From: Ktedonobacteria bacterium brp13
Lineage (GTDB): Bacteria; Chloroflexota; Ktedonobacteria; Ktedonobacterales; Ktedonobacteraceae
Length of the DNA: 64,000 bases
Direction: 5' to 3'
Assembly: GCA_015099395.1 (NCBI GenBank)
Contig: AP024096.1
Coordinates: forward strand, 3,658,001-3,722,000
Of the stretch, positions 1-9,236 are shown piece after piece. Both the position numbers and the translations under genes were made by a program. The stretch's first letter is position 1. Every line of letters begins with the position of its first letter. The notes beneath the pieces are model-generated. The model made no database searches. It had not been told where the DNA came from and saw only the letters and a list, made by a program, of their open reading frames with translations.

Positions 1-561
1 GGGAATAAACGCATGAGCCAACTCTGCCACGGGTCCCGTTTGACTCAGTTCTAGCCAGCCGTCGCTACTGCGTCGGTAGCACATCCGCTGCACGCTGAAC
101 CGCCGCTGTATCAGATCGAGGAGGATGAAGCGCAACACAGGCGTGTACCGGGGGGCATAGTGCTCCTCCTGTGACCGCAACCGCGAAACCTGGTCCGGGT
201 CCAACTGGAAAGTCGTCTGTAGTCGGCTGCACAGAACGTCGAAATTGAGGCTGTTCTGCTCGTAGATTTCAATCTTGTCGCGCTTGACGGCGATCTGGTA
301 CTGGTAAGCCTCGGGGTGCCGCTTTACCTCTGCCTCTATAGCTGTCACCTCCTCTGGCTGGATCAATACAGGGCGGTATTTGCTGAGGGTGACCAGGCCA
401 TTGATGTTCTCGCTGATCGTGAAACCGGATGGCAACTCCTTGACTGGTTCACCTTGACTATGGCCCGGGCGGCCAAAGTAATAACGTGGCTTGCCGGTTT
501 TAGTCTGCCCCTTATAGAGCGTATATGTCTGGCCTTTGCGATTAGTGTAACTGACCGGCAT
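1..561 (-). CDS. Conserved-looking hypothetical protein, N-terminal 187 residues (runs off the left edge)
   Basis: The reverse strand is open from an ATG at 561 to base 1 with no stop, so the gene continues outside the window. An AAGGAGG site lies about 7 nt upstream of the ATG, which supports this start. The protein begins MPVSYTNRKGQTYTLYKG and has a GKPRYYFGR segment near residue 25, then a basic and acidic body with many Tyr and Arg. I see no signal peptide, membrane segment or catalytic motif I can name. The product therefore looks soluble and of unknown function. Shorter frames on either strand here are shadows of this one. Confidence 0.75.
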   Translation of the reverse strand, partial: MPVSYTNRKGQTYTLYKGQTKTGKPRYYFGRPGHSQGEPVKELPSGFTISENINGLVTLSKYRPVLIQPEEVTAIEAEVKRHPEAYQYQIAVKRDKIEIYEQNSLNFDVLCSRLQTTFQLDPDQVSRLRSQEEHYAPRYTPVLRFILLDLIQRRFSVQRMCYRRSSDGWLELSQTGPVAELAHAFIP

Positions 562-1010
562 CCTGGTCCTCCTTGTACTACTCTCACTACGGTGATGCTA
601 AGGGACATTCTGGGCACTCGCTTCGTTTCCTACGAGTATACCCAAAACTACACTCCTACGACAAGCCCCCCAATCCCTGCAGAGATTTACAGATTTTTTA
701 CAGCTTCAGATTTTTTTTTTGATATTTATGAGCTATCTTGTATCCATGTGGAAACGAGTAAGAGACCGGATAGAGTATGTACCATTTAGATTCCTCTCAT
801 CCTGGTTTCATTTAAGAATGATACATTTAAGAATGATAAATATACACATATGGCAGCATCTTCCTATTGTGATGAAGAAACCAGGAACGAGCAATCATTT
901 CCTGTCCTTTACCTGAATGTACCTGAATACTTCTTCAGCGATAGAGAAAGATATTGTAAAGGACATCATACTCAAGAGCTGAAGATAATTTAAGAAGGGT
1001 TGCATACATA
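562..1010. other. Intergenic region, AT-rich, no gene seen
   Basis: This gap separates the divergent hypothetical gene and the FMN-binding gene. It is AT-rich, has a run of ten T around 710-720 and no convincing reading frame with a ribosome site. Promoters for both flanking genes should lie here, but I cannot place them with confidence. Confidence 0.5.
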
Positions 1011-1511
1011 ATGAAGAAGTTTATTGTCAGCGCTTTTATTATAGGCGCTTTTGTCCTCTATAGCTTTGTCTATAGTCGTTCAAATCCTGTTGCAGTTGTG
1101 CCAGGTAACTCAATCAGTGGAAGTACTTCATCCACGCGCTCAACTACTACTCCTGCCGGGGGAACAACACCTGGAGCAACAAGTCCATCTCCATCCGGTA
1201 CCACAACTGCATCAACAACACCTGGTCAGTATAAAAATGGCACCTACACCGGAAGTGCTGCGGATGCTTACTATGGCATGATACAAGTCAAAGCGGTCAT
1301 TCAACAAGGAAAAATAACCGATGTGCAATTTTTGCAGGCCCCCAATGATCGCAACCAATCAGTCATGATCAATAGTTATGCCGACCCCCAGCTCACGCAG
1401 GAGGCTATTCAGACTCAGAGTGCTAATGTAAATGTAGTCACCGGAGCAACTGATTCCAGTGAAGCATTTATACAATCGCTTACAGATGCACTTTCGCAAG
1501 CAAAAGCATAA
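1011..1511 (+). CDS. Membrane-anchored FMN-binding domain protein
   Basis: The 166-aa product has an N-terminal hydrophobic anchor (about residues 4-20), then a long Ser/Thr/Pro/Gly linker to about residue 72, then one FMN-binding domain (PF04205 type). The linker suits a domain held outside the membrane. Near the C-terminus VVTGATDSSEAF matches the motif in which ApbE attaches FMN to a Thr; the acceptor would be about Thr147. The family carries one flavin and passes electrons in Rnf/Nqr-like chains. The next gene is an NqrB/RnfD-ferredoxin-reductase fusion, which fits. No apbE gene is seen in this window. Start: ATG with AAGAAGGG upstream. Confidence 0.88.
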   Translation: MKKFIVSAFIIGAFVLYSFVYSRSNPVAVVPGNSISGSTSSTRSTTTPAGGTTPGATSPSPSGTTTASTTPGQYKNGTYTGSAADAYYGMIQVKAVIQQGKITDVQFLQAPNDRNQSVMINSYADPQLTQEAIQTQSANVNVVTGATDSSEAFIQSLTDALSQAKA

Positions 1512-1587
1512 ATGCTATCAACAGGCGACCAGGATTTGAAGGGTATAGGAATAATTACCCGGACAAAGGCAACACTTACCAGCAGAT

Positions 1588-3129
1588 TTGAAAGGCATGT
1601 GGTGTAAAATAATGGCAAAAATTGATTATATACTGGATCGTATAACGATGTACAGGGTTGTACTTTATCTCCTGATTGGATTGATTGGGGTCGCGACTAT
1701 CCTGGCAGCGTTTAAGGTTCTGGCCTTCTCTCCACTGGCACTGCTGGCATCGACAGCCTTTCTGATTATTATATGCTGGGCAATGAATACGATTTTAGCA
1801 TTTATGCTTAACGTACCAGCAAATGTTGAATCGGTCTATATTACCGCCCTCATCCTGGCGTTGATTATTGATCCAGCGCAATCGGTAGGCGCTTTTCTGT
1901 TCCTGGGTTGGGCTGCCATACTGGCGATGTCTTCAAAGTATATTCTGGCACTACGGAAGAAGCATATCTTTAATCCAGCCGCGATTGCAGTTGTGATTAC
2001 TGCGTTTGTGCTGAACCAATCGGCTAGCTGGTGGGTCGGAACTGTAAGTATGTTGCCGTTTGTACTGATTGGAGGATTGCTCGTTGCGCGTAAATTGAGA
2101 CAAGAGGACATGGTTTTGAGTTTTTGTGCGGCGGTGATTGTAGGGATCGCGCTTATTACTCTTGTTCAAGGAAGATCGGTTACGACGGCACTGTATCAAG
2201 TGGTGGTCCAGTCGCCGCTCTTCTTCTTTGCCTTTATCATGCTGACTGAACCTCTTACGGCTCCTCCAACAAAAAATTTGCGCAGAGTATACGGTGCTCT
2301 GATAGGTCTGTTGTTCATGCCTCAGGTGCATCTCGGCTCCATTTACTCCACACCGGAACTGGCTTTAGTACTGGGAAATGTCTTCTCATACCTGGTGAGT
2401 CCAAAGCAGAAAGTTGTGCTGACCTTAAACAGAAAAATCAAAATGGGGCATAATGTCTTTGATTTTGTATTCAGGCCCTCACAAAAACTGACCTATAGAC
2501 CTGGACAATATATGGAATTCACGCTGGCACATCCTCACGCGGATAGCCGGGGGAATCGTAGATACTTTACGCTTGCATCATCGCCGACTGAGAATTTTGT
2601 GCACCTGGGTATACGCTTTTATGACCAGGGGAGCAGCTTTAAGCAAGCTATGTTTCAGATGAATGGCAAAACACAATTTGTTGCAGCCCAGATAGCAGGA
2701 GATTTCACGTTACCCACAGATCCGACACAAAAACTTGTCTTTATCGCCGGAGGGATAGGCATTACACCCTTTAGAAGTATGTTGAAGTATCTGCTCGATA
2801 CGCAACAGAGACGCGATATCGTCATGTTCTATGCCAATAGAAGGGCGGATGAGATCGTTTATAAAGACGTACTGAGTGAGGTCCAGGCTAAACTTGGCAT
2901 AAGAACGTTCTATACATTGACTGATACGGCTGCTGTACCGCGCAACTGGTCAGCGTTTGTCGGCAGAATACAAGAGCAAATGTTGCTAGATGTCCTGCCT
3001 GATTATCTTGAACGTACCTATTATCTGTCCGGTCCACCTGATATGGTGAGAGCCTATGAGCAGGTATTGAAAAATTTGCAGGTGAGGCATGAGCAGATAA
3101 AGAAAGACTTTTTCCCTGGACTTGTATAG
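1588..3129 (+). CDS. NqrB/RnfD-like membrane domain fused to an FAD/NAD(P)-binding oxidoreductase
   Basis: The first half (to about residue 270) is a polytopic NqrB/RnfD-like domain. The second half is a ferredoxin-NADP reductase module: RPGQYMEFTL near residue 304 is the FAD-binding motif, GGIGITPFRSM near 387 the nicotinamide-binding loop, and YLSGPPDMV near 477 the usual C-terminal NAD site. It probably takes electrons from NAD(P)H inside and passes them through the membrane to the FMN protein encoded just upstream. The exact start is unclear: TTG 1588, ATG 1597 and ATG 1612 are in frame and none has a strong ribosome site. The 1612 start (MAKIDYILDR) looks most natural. Ion pumping is not shown by the sequence. 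Confidence 0.85.
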   Translation: MKGMWCKIMAKIDYILDRITMYRVVLYLLIGLIGVATILAAFKVLAFSPLALLASTAFLIIICWAMNTILAFMLNVPANVESVYITALILALIIDPAQSVGAFLFLGWAAILAMSSKYILALRKKHIFNPAAIAVVITAFVLNQSASWWVGTVSMLPFVLIGGLLVARKLRQEDMVLSFCAAVIVGIALITLVQGRSVTTALYQVVVQSPLFFFAFIMLTEPLTAPPTKNLRRVYGALIGLLFMPQVHLGSIYSTPELALVLGNVFSYLVSPKQKVVLTLNRKIKMGHNVFDFVFRPSQKLTYRPGQYMEFTLAHPHADSRGNRRYFTLASSPTENFVHLGIRFYDQGSSFKQAMFQMNGKTQFVAAQIAGDFTLPTDPTQKLVFIAGGIGITPFRSMLKYLLDTQQRRDIVMFYANRRADEIVYKDVLSEVQAKLGIRTFYTLTDTAAVPRNWSAFVGRIQEQMLLDVLPDYLERTYYLSGPPDMVRAYEQVLKNLQVRHEQIKKDFFPGLV

Positions 3130-3363
3130 CGATTGTAACCTCGCATGGATGTATCTCCTCGCCGCCATAGACTATAGACAATGGATTATATGCTCTACTA
3201 TGTTTATGGGTAACACCTACTCGTATAGAATCCTTCATAAGGGATAAAGCATGATAAGTATGATAGATATCTGTAATTTCAGTATTCTATTATAATAAAG
3301 GCAGAAACACTATTACATTTATCTGTGCATACGAGTAGGCTGTTTTTAAGGAGATAGAAAATT

Positions 3364-3906
3364 ATGTACGTACTTCCTTATGGTTTCAAGTCAGTGTGGA
3401 GACATGCTCTGTGTGGACTGTGTGCTCTGTTGCTGCTCAGCTTAATGTTGTTTCACGCTCCCCATGTTTTCGCAAGCACATCTTTGCCTTATGGGGGCAA
3501 TCGGCTCGCCATTCAGACAACTCATAGCAGTCAGATGCGGATGCAGCCATCACAACTGGGAGCAAATCTCTTCACCTTTACAGGAGTACACACCTTCATA
3601 ACCTATAATATGGCGAGCACCCAATTCTATTATCAAGGGCCTCAAGGCAAGCAGACGTGGAGTGGGAACAATGTAAATGTGCAGGACAGTCCACTCGGAA
3701 CACTGATTACCGTCTTCTTCCCTGGAAATCCCGATGTAGGAATTGTATCGCTCACGGTGCTCCTGCCAGCCGTCGACCTGATAAGCAATGCTCCAGCCCA
3801 CTTTGAAACGTTTGCCATGTACGCGCACCACCGGGGTTTCATCCTCATACCGCCTGCGCGTCTCACCTACACCACCATCGCGCTTCACGGTACTGCCCAG
3901 CCATAG
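3364..3906 (+). CDS. Secreted hypothetical protein
   Basis: A 180-aa product with a clear signal peptide: basic start, hydrophobic core LCALLLLSLMLF, and a likely cleavage after HVFA-S near residue 38. The mature part is rich in Thr, aromatic residues and short beta-prone stretches, with no cysteine pair and no motif I recognise. It is presumably exported. ATG 3364 follows AAGGAG about 9 nt upstream. It sits alone between the electron-transfer pair and the sulfite-oxidase-like gene, with about 170-230 bp on each side, so I infer a separate transcript. Confidence 0.7.
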   Translation: MYVLPYGFKSVWRHALCGLCALLLLSLMLFHAPHVFASTSLPYGGNRLAIQTTHSSQMRMQPSQLGANLFTFTGVHTFITYNMASTQFYYQGPQGKQTWSGNNVNVQDSPLGTLITVFFPGNPDVGIVSLTVLLPAVDLISNAPAHFETFAMYAHHRGFILIPPARLTYTTIALHGTAQP

Positions 3907-4075
3907 CATATAAGCTTACGCACCAGGAATCAAGTAGGCATACGTCGCTTGCAATACAGTGCTATTCCACGACTGAAACACTATCATCTCCCAGAGCGTG
4001 CTTCTATATATATAGACTGACAACAATATAGACCTGCCGATAACTGTATCGCCCGCAGCTAAAAGGAGCACCTCA

Positions 4076-5164
4076 ATGCAAGCACCTTTCAACCATTCAC
4101 AGCTGACAGTCTATCAGGAAGAGCCAATAAATGCTGGCACTCCATTAGATCTTCTGCGGCGCTCATTTCTTACGCCACAGGATGCTTTCTTTCTACGCAC
4201 CCATGGATCAATACCTCATGTAGATCTGGACACCTACCGCCTGTCAGTCACAGGTATGGTTCAAAACCGACTCGACGTATCGCTTGAAGAACTACGATCA
4301 CAATTTCCTGAACATACTGTCACGGCAACGCTGGTATGTGCTGGTAGCAGACGGAAAGAATTGGACGCGCTACGTCCTCTGCGCGGAGAACTGCTCTGGG
4401 GACCAGACCCTATTGGGACTGCGGAGTGGCGAGGCGTTCTCTTGCGCGATGTGTTACAAGCAGTCGGAGTGAAGACTGATGCCCACCATGTGGCCTTCAC
4501 CAGCCTGGATGAGATACAAGAGGAGGGCAAGCGTATTCATTTTGGCAGTTCTATCACGCTGGAGAAGGCACTCTCACCAGATGTTCTCCTGGCATATGAG
4601 ATGAATCATGAACCGCTTACCAGTGAGCATGGCTTCCCTTTACGTGTCCTTGTACCCGGCTATGTTGGTGTTAGAAGCGTCAAGTGGCTTCGTGAAATCA
4701 CGCTGCAAGAAAAGCCCTCCACCAACTATTTCCAGGCTCGTGATTATAAGACATTTCCACCCAATGTTACAGCAGACACAGTCGATTGGAACCAGGGAAA
4801 AACGCTGGAAGAGATATCTCTCAACGCCATCATCTGTACGCCACAAGAAGCGGAAACCCGTAAAGCAGGACCAAACATGATACAAGGCTATGCGCTTACG
4901 GGTCAGGGGGTTCCCATTGAACGCGTCGAACTCTCAATAGATAAAGGCATGACCTGGCATCCGACGACGATCGTCACACGGGCTGATCCATGGGCCTGGT
5001 GCCTATGGGAAACAACACTGGAGCTTGCGCCTGGCGATTACCAGCTCATAGTACGTGCATGGGATGCTGACGGTCATACCCAGCCAGAGGATATGGGGCC
5101 GCTCTGGAACTTCAAAGGCTACGCAAACAATGCCTGGCAGAGAGTAAATATCCACGTGATCTGA
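4076..5164 (+). CDS. Sulfite oxidase family molybdopterin oxidoreductase
   Basis: The 362-aa protein has the two domains of the sulfite oxidase family: a molybdopterin-binding fold (about residues 35-230) and an Ig-like dimerisation domain (about 240-362). TLVCAGSRRKE contains the Mo-ligating cysteine, here Cys88, and GFPLRVLVPGYVGVRSVKWL is the typical family signature. Unlike periplasmic SorA/SuoX types it has no twin-arginine signal, so it is predicted cytoplasmic. No heme or cytochrome partner is encoded next to it, so the electron acceptor is unknown. AAAAGGAG precedes the ATG. Sulfite as substrate is the family expectation, not something shown here; other oxoanions or S-oxides are possible. 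Confidence 0.88.
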   Translation: MQAPFNHSQLTVYQEEPINAGTPLDLLRRSFLTPQDAFFLRTHGSIPHVDLDTYRLSVTGMVQNRLDVSLEELRSQFPEHTVTATLVCAGSRRKELDALRPLRGELLWGPDPIGTAEWRGVLLRDVLQAVGVKTDAHHVAFTSLDEIQEEGKRIHFGSSITLEKALSPDVLLAYEMNHEPLTSEHGFPLRVLVPGYVGVRSVKWLREITLQEKPSTNYFQARDYKTFPPNVTADTVDWNQGKTLEEISLNAIICTPQEAETRKAGPNMIQGYALTGQGVPIERVELSIDKGMTWHPTTIVTRADPWAWCLWETTLELAPGDYQLIVRAWDADGHTQPEDMGPLWNFKGYANNAWQRVNIHVI

Positions 5165-5291
5165 AACAACCATCAGGATCTAAAAAAAACGCATTCTTTA
5201 CACTCGGGCAGTATGTAAATCATACGCGATAGGGAGGAGGGATATTTTATGGTAATATATAAATAATGAATATAGAGCAATAAGGAAAAAA

Positions 5292-6224
5292 ATGGAACAA
5301 GCAGGACTACCTCGTGACCACGATGAGCGATTAACTCGTGCCAGATGCTCCCTGGAGGGATTATCCATTGGGGATGCTTTCGGCGAGCAGTTTTTCCACC
5401 AGCCACTTCTCGCCAGGCAGCAGCGTATCGCAACGCACGAGATTCCCACGCCTCCCTGGCTATACACCGATGATACCCAGATGGCACTCTCCATTGCCTC
5501 CATTCTGCAACACTCTGGAGCAATCCAACAGGATCGTCTTGCTGAAAGCTTTGCCGAGCACTACGAACCATCTCGTGGCTATGGTCCTTCTCTGCACCGT
5601 TTACTCCGGGCCATTCGTGCTGGCACTCCCTGGAGCGAGGCAGCATCCCAACAGTTTGCGGGTCAGGGGTCCTTTGGCAACGGTGCTGCGATGCGAGTAG
5701 CACCCCTTGGGGCCTATTTTGCTGAAACACTCGATGTCGTGGTTGAGCAAGCCACCCTCTCTGCCGAAGTCACACATACGCATCCAGAAGCACTTGCCGG
5801 CAGCATCGCAGTCGCCATTGCAGCAGCCTGGTCCTGGAGACTCGGACAAAAAGGCGAGCGACCCGATCGAGCGGAGTTTATCGATCTCATTCTGCCCTTT
5901 CTCCCTACAAGCGAGGTACGCAGAAAAACGCGCTGGGCACGAGACCTGTCAACAACGACACCAGTAGAGTCAGTCACCACCATGTTGGGCAATGGAACCG
6001 GCCTCTCTGCACAGGATACCGTCCCTTTTGTGCTCTGGTGTACGGGCGAACAGCTCAGCAACTACGAGCAAGCCCTCTGGCTTACCGCCAGCGGATTTGG
6101 CGATGTGGATACCACCTGCGCCATGGTCGGCGGGATTGTTGCACTGTACGATGGAGGCGAGAGCATTCCACCAGCATGGAGAAAAGCCAGAGAGCCGCTG
6201 CCACAGTGGTCAGGCACAATATAG
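5292..6224 (+). CDS. ADP-ribosylglycohydrolase family protein (DraG/ARH fold)
   Basis: The 310-aa all-helical protein begins with an RARCSLEGLSIGDAFGE stretch typical of this family. It has the two metal-binding clusters of the dinuclear Mg site: YTDDTQMALS near residue 57 and GFGDVDTTCAMVGGIVAL near 270. NGAAMRVAPLG near 128 is the substrate-loop signature. Such enzymes remove ADP-ribose from proteins, nucleic acids or small molecules, or act on ADP-ribosyl crotonobetaine-like compounds. The substrate cannot be told from sequence. A putative ADP-ribosyltransferase is encoded 44 kb away in this window, too far to infer pairing. AAGGA precedes the ATG. Confidence 0.88.
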   Translation: MEQAGLPRDHDERLTRARCSLEGLSIGDAFGEQFFHQPLLARQQRIATHEIPTPPWLYTDDTQMALSIASILQHSGAIQQDRLAESFAEHYEPSRGYGPSLHRLLRAIRAGTPWSEAASQQFAGQGSFGNGAAMRVAPLGAYFAETLDVVVEQATLSAEVTHTHPEALAGSIAVAIAAAWSWRLGQKGERPDRAEFIDLILPFLPTSEVRRKTRWARDLSTTTPVESVTTMLGNGTGLSAQDTVPFVLWCTGEQLSNYEQALWLTASGFGDVDTTCAMVGGIVALYDGGESIPPAWRKAREPLPQWSGTI

Positions 6225-6279
6225 TGAAATATCGATACTTACCCGGCAGTAAGATTTTCTATGAAGCATACGACTCCAT

Positions 6280-6975
6280 GTTGCCTTAGAAAATAATCCG
6301 GGATTCGATGGTCAAGGAGGGAAAAAGGCTCACACTACCTCAGCATATGCGTTATTTTCATCGCCCGCTCTGTCGAAAAGACATGAACCTTTTTGGCCTA
6401 TCCCGGTGAGCCTCAGAGAAGTAGATACATACTAACATCCATTATCGTGTATATCACATGGATTAAATATATGTATCGCTATCGTCTGCAATCTTGCCAA
6501 AAACTCGTCCCCCTCTCGGATGGGGGAGATAGCTTTAGCTATCGGGGGGAGCCATCCTCGCCTTATGCTCTCGATGACTCTTCTACGCCAACCATCTCCC
6601 GTTCGGACGTGGATTTCGTCATCAAGAATGGCAGACTAGGAAGGCAAGAGTGATAGAGAGCGTTTAATGGTGTATTACAGCGTAGTTCGAGAATCTACTC
6701 CCCCCTGTCGCTGCGGCGACATCCCCCCCAAAGAGGGAGGCAGGGGTATTATCATCCTTACAGGCGATAGTGAACATTACTGGCAAGCGACAGGATGCAT
6801 TCGTCATGGCGCCCCATCTGTCTCCCTCGGCCTGAGAGGCGGTTTCTTTGCATATCCCACAAAAAGGTTCATGTCTTTTCGACAGAGCGGGCCATGAAAA
6901 TAACGCATATGCTGAGGCAGTGTCAGCCTTTTTCCTTCCTTGACCATCGAATCCCGGATTATTTTCTAAGGCAAC
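6280..6975. mobile_element. 696-bp non-coding element with about 116-bp terminal inverted repeats
   Basis: Bases 6280-6395 and 6860-6975 are inverted copies that differ at only a few positions. The 464-bp core has no credible gene. It carries hairpins such as GTCGC-TGCG-GCGAC and the motif TTCGAGAATCTACTCC, shared with the elements near 12.1 kb and 22.5 kb. The core edges (GGCCTATCCCGGTGAGCCTC and GCATATCCCACAAAAA) also recur at the 12-kb element. Its right end supplies the last codons of the neighbouring SUKH pseudogene, so it probably inserted there. I read it as a miniature, non-autonomous transposable element. No transposase for it is visible in the window. Confidence 0.75.
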
Positions 6976-7492
6976 CTACATCGGTGAGCTTCTTTGAGAG
7001 AGACCACCTGGTGTGAATATCTATATGCCCATTCATTTCAGTTAAAAGGAAATCACTAAAGCGTGGATAGATCTGAGAAAACGATGTTCTAACAGGATTC
7101 TCCTCAAGATAATAGTAAACCGGAGGATCTTCCCCTTCATCTAAGCCAAAAAAGTTAAGTTGATACCCTTGATGCATAAAAAAAACGAATGTATCTTCCG
7201 GCATTGCTTTAGAGAAATGGTCCTCTTCCAGGAGTTCTCCTGCCCAGCTTTGAATTTCCATAAGTTGATCGTACAAACAATCAGACCCCTCCAGGAAACC
7301 ACCACCTGAATGCCCCATCTATAAAAGAATTTCTCGATAGGCCTCTGGCAAACGATGTTTTATATGCTGCTCGATCCCTTCAACTTCTTCGAGTGTACAA
7401 GGAATGAATGGACGAGAGCTGAGACGCTGAAACACTTCTGCTTGTTTTTTGGCTTCTTCCAGATACATCAGGCCTCTTCTTTCTTCTTGCAT
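6959..7492 (-). pseudogene. SUKH (SMI1/KNR4) immunity-type protein, broken by a nonsense codon
   Basis: The reverse strand reads through residues ending LPEAYREILL, then a TAG at 7319-7321, then MGHSGGGFLEGSDCLYDQL onwards in the same frame. Family members usually have Trp at the stop position, so a TGG to TAG change is likely. The downstream part keeps the SUKH signature MPEDTFVFFMHQGYQLNFF and the acidic DEGEDPPVYYYLEE. The 3' end runs into the inverted repeat of the 696-bp element, so the C-terminus is also replaced. SUKH proteins commonly act as immunity proteins against polymorphic toxins. No cognate toxin is adjacent. The best original start is the ATG near 7468 or 7492. Confidence 0.8.
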
Positions 7493-7530
7493 GAAGGGCT
7501 ATCTGTTCGTTCCCAGCCACAGCAACTCTC

Positions 7531-8610
7531 TTATAACTGCACGAGTTTCATAGCCTGCGCGAAGCGTGGATCTTCCAGACGAAAGCCATCGGGATTGGTA
7601 CCGCGTGCCAGCGCCAGATAGTAACTAAAGAGTTGTAATGGCAGCAGGCAGGTAAGCGCGGTAAACGGTTCGGGGACAGATGGAACATTACACACGGCAG
7701 CCGCATCCTGCTGAATATTAGTAGCCGTACCGTCGCTGACGACGATAAAGGGTGCGCCAATTGCCTTGATCATGGTCGCTAGTTCTAGCACGCGAGCCTG
7801 GGCAGGACCAGCAGGGACGATGAGAATGAAAAGATCCTCTGGCTCGACGCACTGAAATGGGCCATGCAACATGACCTCAACTGGCATCCCCTCGGCCTGG
7901 AGATACGAGGTCTCCTTGATCTTGAGCGCAATCTCCTGGGCGGTGATGCCGGATGGTCCGCCACCTACGATCCAGATACGACGATGCTTCAGATGAGCGT
8001 TTGCGAGAGACATCATCTGTGTACCTGCCATCAAGCAGGTTTGTAAGATGCCAGGAAGCTCTTCTTGCAGGAAGTTAGTCGCGTGCTGCTGCTGTCCAAG
8101 CCCTTCAGCAAGACAGGCCAGGACAGCAATAGAGCCAGTGTAGCTCACCGTATGCGCCGAAGATGCATCCTGCCTGGTTGTTGTGAAAACAACATCGGCG
8201 TACTGCATCGTGCCAGGGGTACCTTCACCCGTGATAAGTACAGTGAAGCAATTGGCCTCTTTGGCCCGTTTGATGGCCTCTAAACTGGAGCGTTTGCCAC
8301 CCCGGTGACTAACAACAATCACGCAATCCCTATCGCTCAGAGCAGGACCATAGAGAGCAAAATCGAAGGAGTGTAGCGCCTGGAAGGGAACTGCTACGCC
8401 ATAATACCTCAACAGGTGATAGCCTACCTCGGCGGCATGGAACGACGTGCCGATACCAACGATGAAAATGCGCTGAGCGTGCTCAAGCTTATGCGCAATC
8501 TGTTCGATACGCGGGCGAATACGCTGCACAATCTCAGCAAATACGTGTGGTTGGGCCAGTATCGCATCATACATATGGAAGGGATGCTGCGTACGAGATT
8601 CGGTTGTCAT
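7531..8610 (-). CDS. Double SIS-domain protein (sugar-phosphate isomerase/deglycase type)
   Basis: The 359-aa protein has two SIS (sugar isomerase) domains, about residues 35-165 and 205-340, arranged as in the isomerase half of GlmS but with no glutaminase domain. FIVGIGTSFHAAEVGYHLL is the first phosphosugar-binding motif; IWIVGGGPSGITAQEIALKIKE opens the second domain. Relatives include FrlB-like deglycases, AgaS and transcription-linked SIS proteins. The usual SxSGxT loop is replaced by VSHRGGKRS, so catalytic type is uncertain. AAAGGA lies just upstream of ATG 8610. The gene stands alone between two pseudogenes, so no pathway can be inferred from context. Confidence 0.85.
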   Translation of the reverse strand: MTTESRTQHPFHMYDAILAQPHVFAEIVQRIRPRIEQIAHKLEHAQRIFIVGIGTSFHAAEVGYHLLRYYGVAVPFQALHSFDFALYGPALSDRDCVIVVSHRGGKRSSLEAIKRAKEANCFTVLITGEGTPGTMQYADVVFTTTRQDASSAHTVSYTGSIAVLACLAEGLGQQQHATNFLQEELPGILQTCLMAGTQMMSLANAHLKHRRIWIVGGGPSGITAQEIALKIKETSYLQAEGMPVEVMLHGPFQCVEPEDLFILIVPAGPAQARVLELATMIKAIGAPFIVVSDGTATNIQQDAAAVCNVPSVPEPFTALTCLLPLQLFSYYLALARGTNPDGFRLEDPRFAQAMKLVQL

Positions 8611-8762
8611 GGTCTGATCCTTTCACTTGCCAGGAATATTCCTGGTGCCTGTGCTTGTGACCGTATGGTACCCTACGAACGATCTGCCAACAAGAGCCAT
8701 TATAGGCGAAAGTGAGAGGACCAATTATGCGTCTACGCTCAAATTCTCTTCTGAAGAAATGA

Positions 8763-8972
8763 ATGTGGCGGCGTTCCTGGCAAGCGGGGATTGCTGCGAA
8801 AATCTTTGAGCGTTTCTATCGAGCCCCTGGTCAGCAGCAAGGAATGGTCTCTGGCCTGGGGACAGGATTATATATTGTTGCAGAGATCGTGAAGCACCAC
8901 AAAGGAACAATCACAGTAGAGAGCGAAAGAGGAACAGGATCAACCTTTCAGGTGACTCTCCCCCTAAAATAA
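8763..8972 (+). pseudogene. Histidine kinase C-terminal relic (HATPase_c)
   Basis: The frame encodes IFERFYRAPGQQQG, GLGTGLYIVAEIVKHHKGTI and GTGSTFQVTLP, the F, G1 and G2 boxes and final strand of a sensor histidine kinase ATPase domain. The sensor, the phospho-accepting His and the N-box are all missing, so this is only the last 60-odd residues. The frame has no plausible ribosome site. Upstream sequence is unrelated and already belongs to the promoter side of the SIS gene. It cannot bind ATP as a full domain. Confidence 0.8.
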
Positions 8973-9236
8973 CGCTAAGGCTTGCCTGATCCTACTACAA
9001 TCTGCTAATATTCTCGTATAATTTACGAATTCCTAAATATATCTATGAAAACGACGGTTTACTATTAACAATGAGCAAAAGAGAAAAATGAAACGAGTTC
9101 TTAGCAACGTTGCTCACTCCACTTTCTTTTCTACCCATGCCCTATCGATCGTCTTATCATCCGCATGCAGGCTTATAGATTGAAGAGAGTAGGAGGTTCT
9201 TTTTTGGGATCTTTCACAAACCAAACGGAGCAGGAT

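Noticed and set aside
316..789. A 157-codon + strand frame
   Set aside because: It overlaps the better-supported reverse-strand gene at 1-561, has no ribosome site and no motif.
3213..3341. CCTACTCGTAT and ATACGAGTAGG inverted pair upstream of the secreted protein gene
   Set aside because: Eleven bases about 100 bp apart can occur by chance; no other evidence for an operator.
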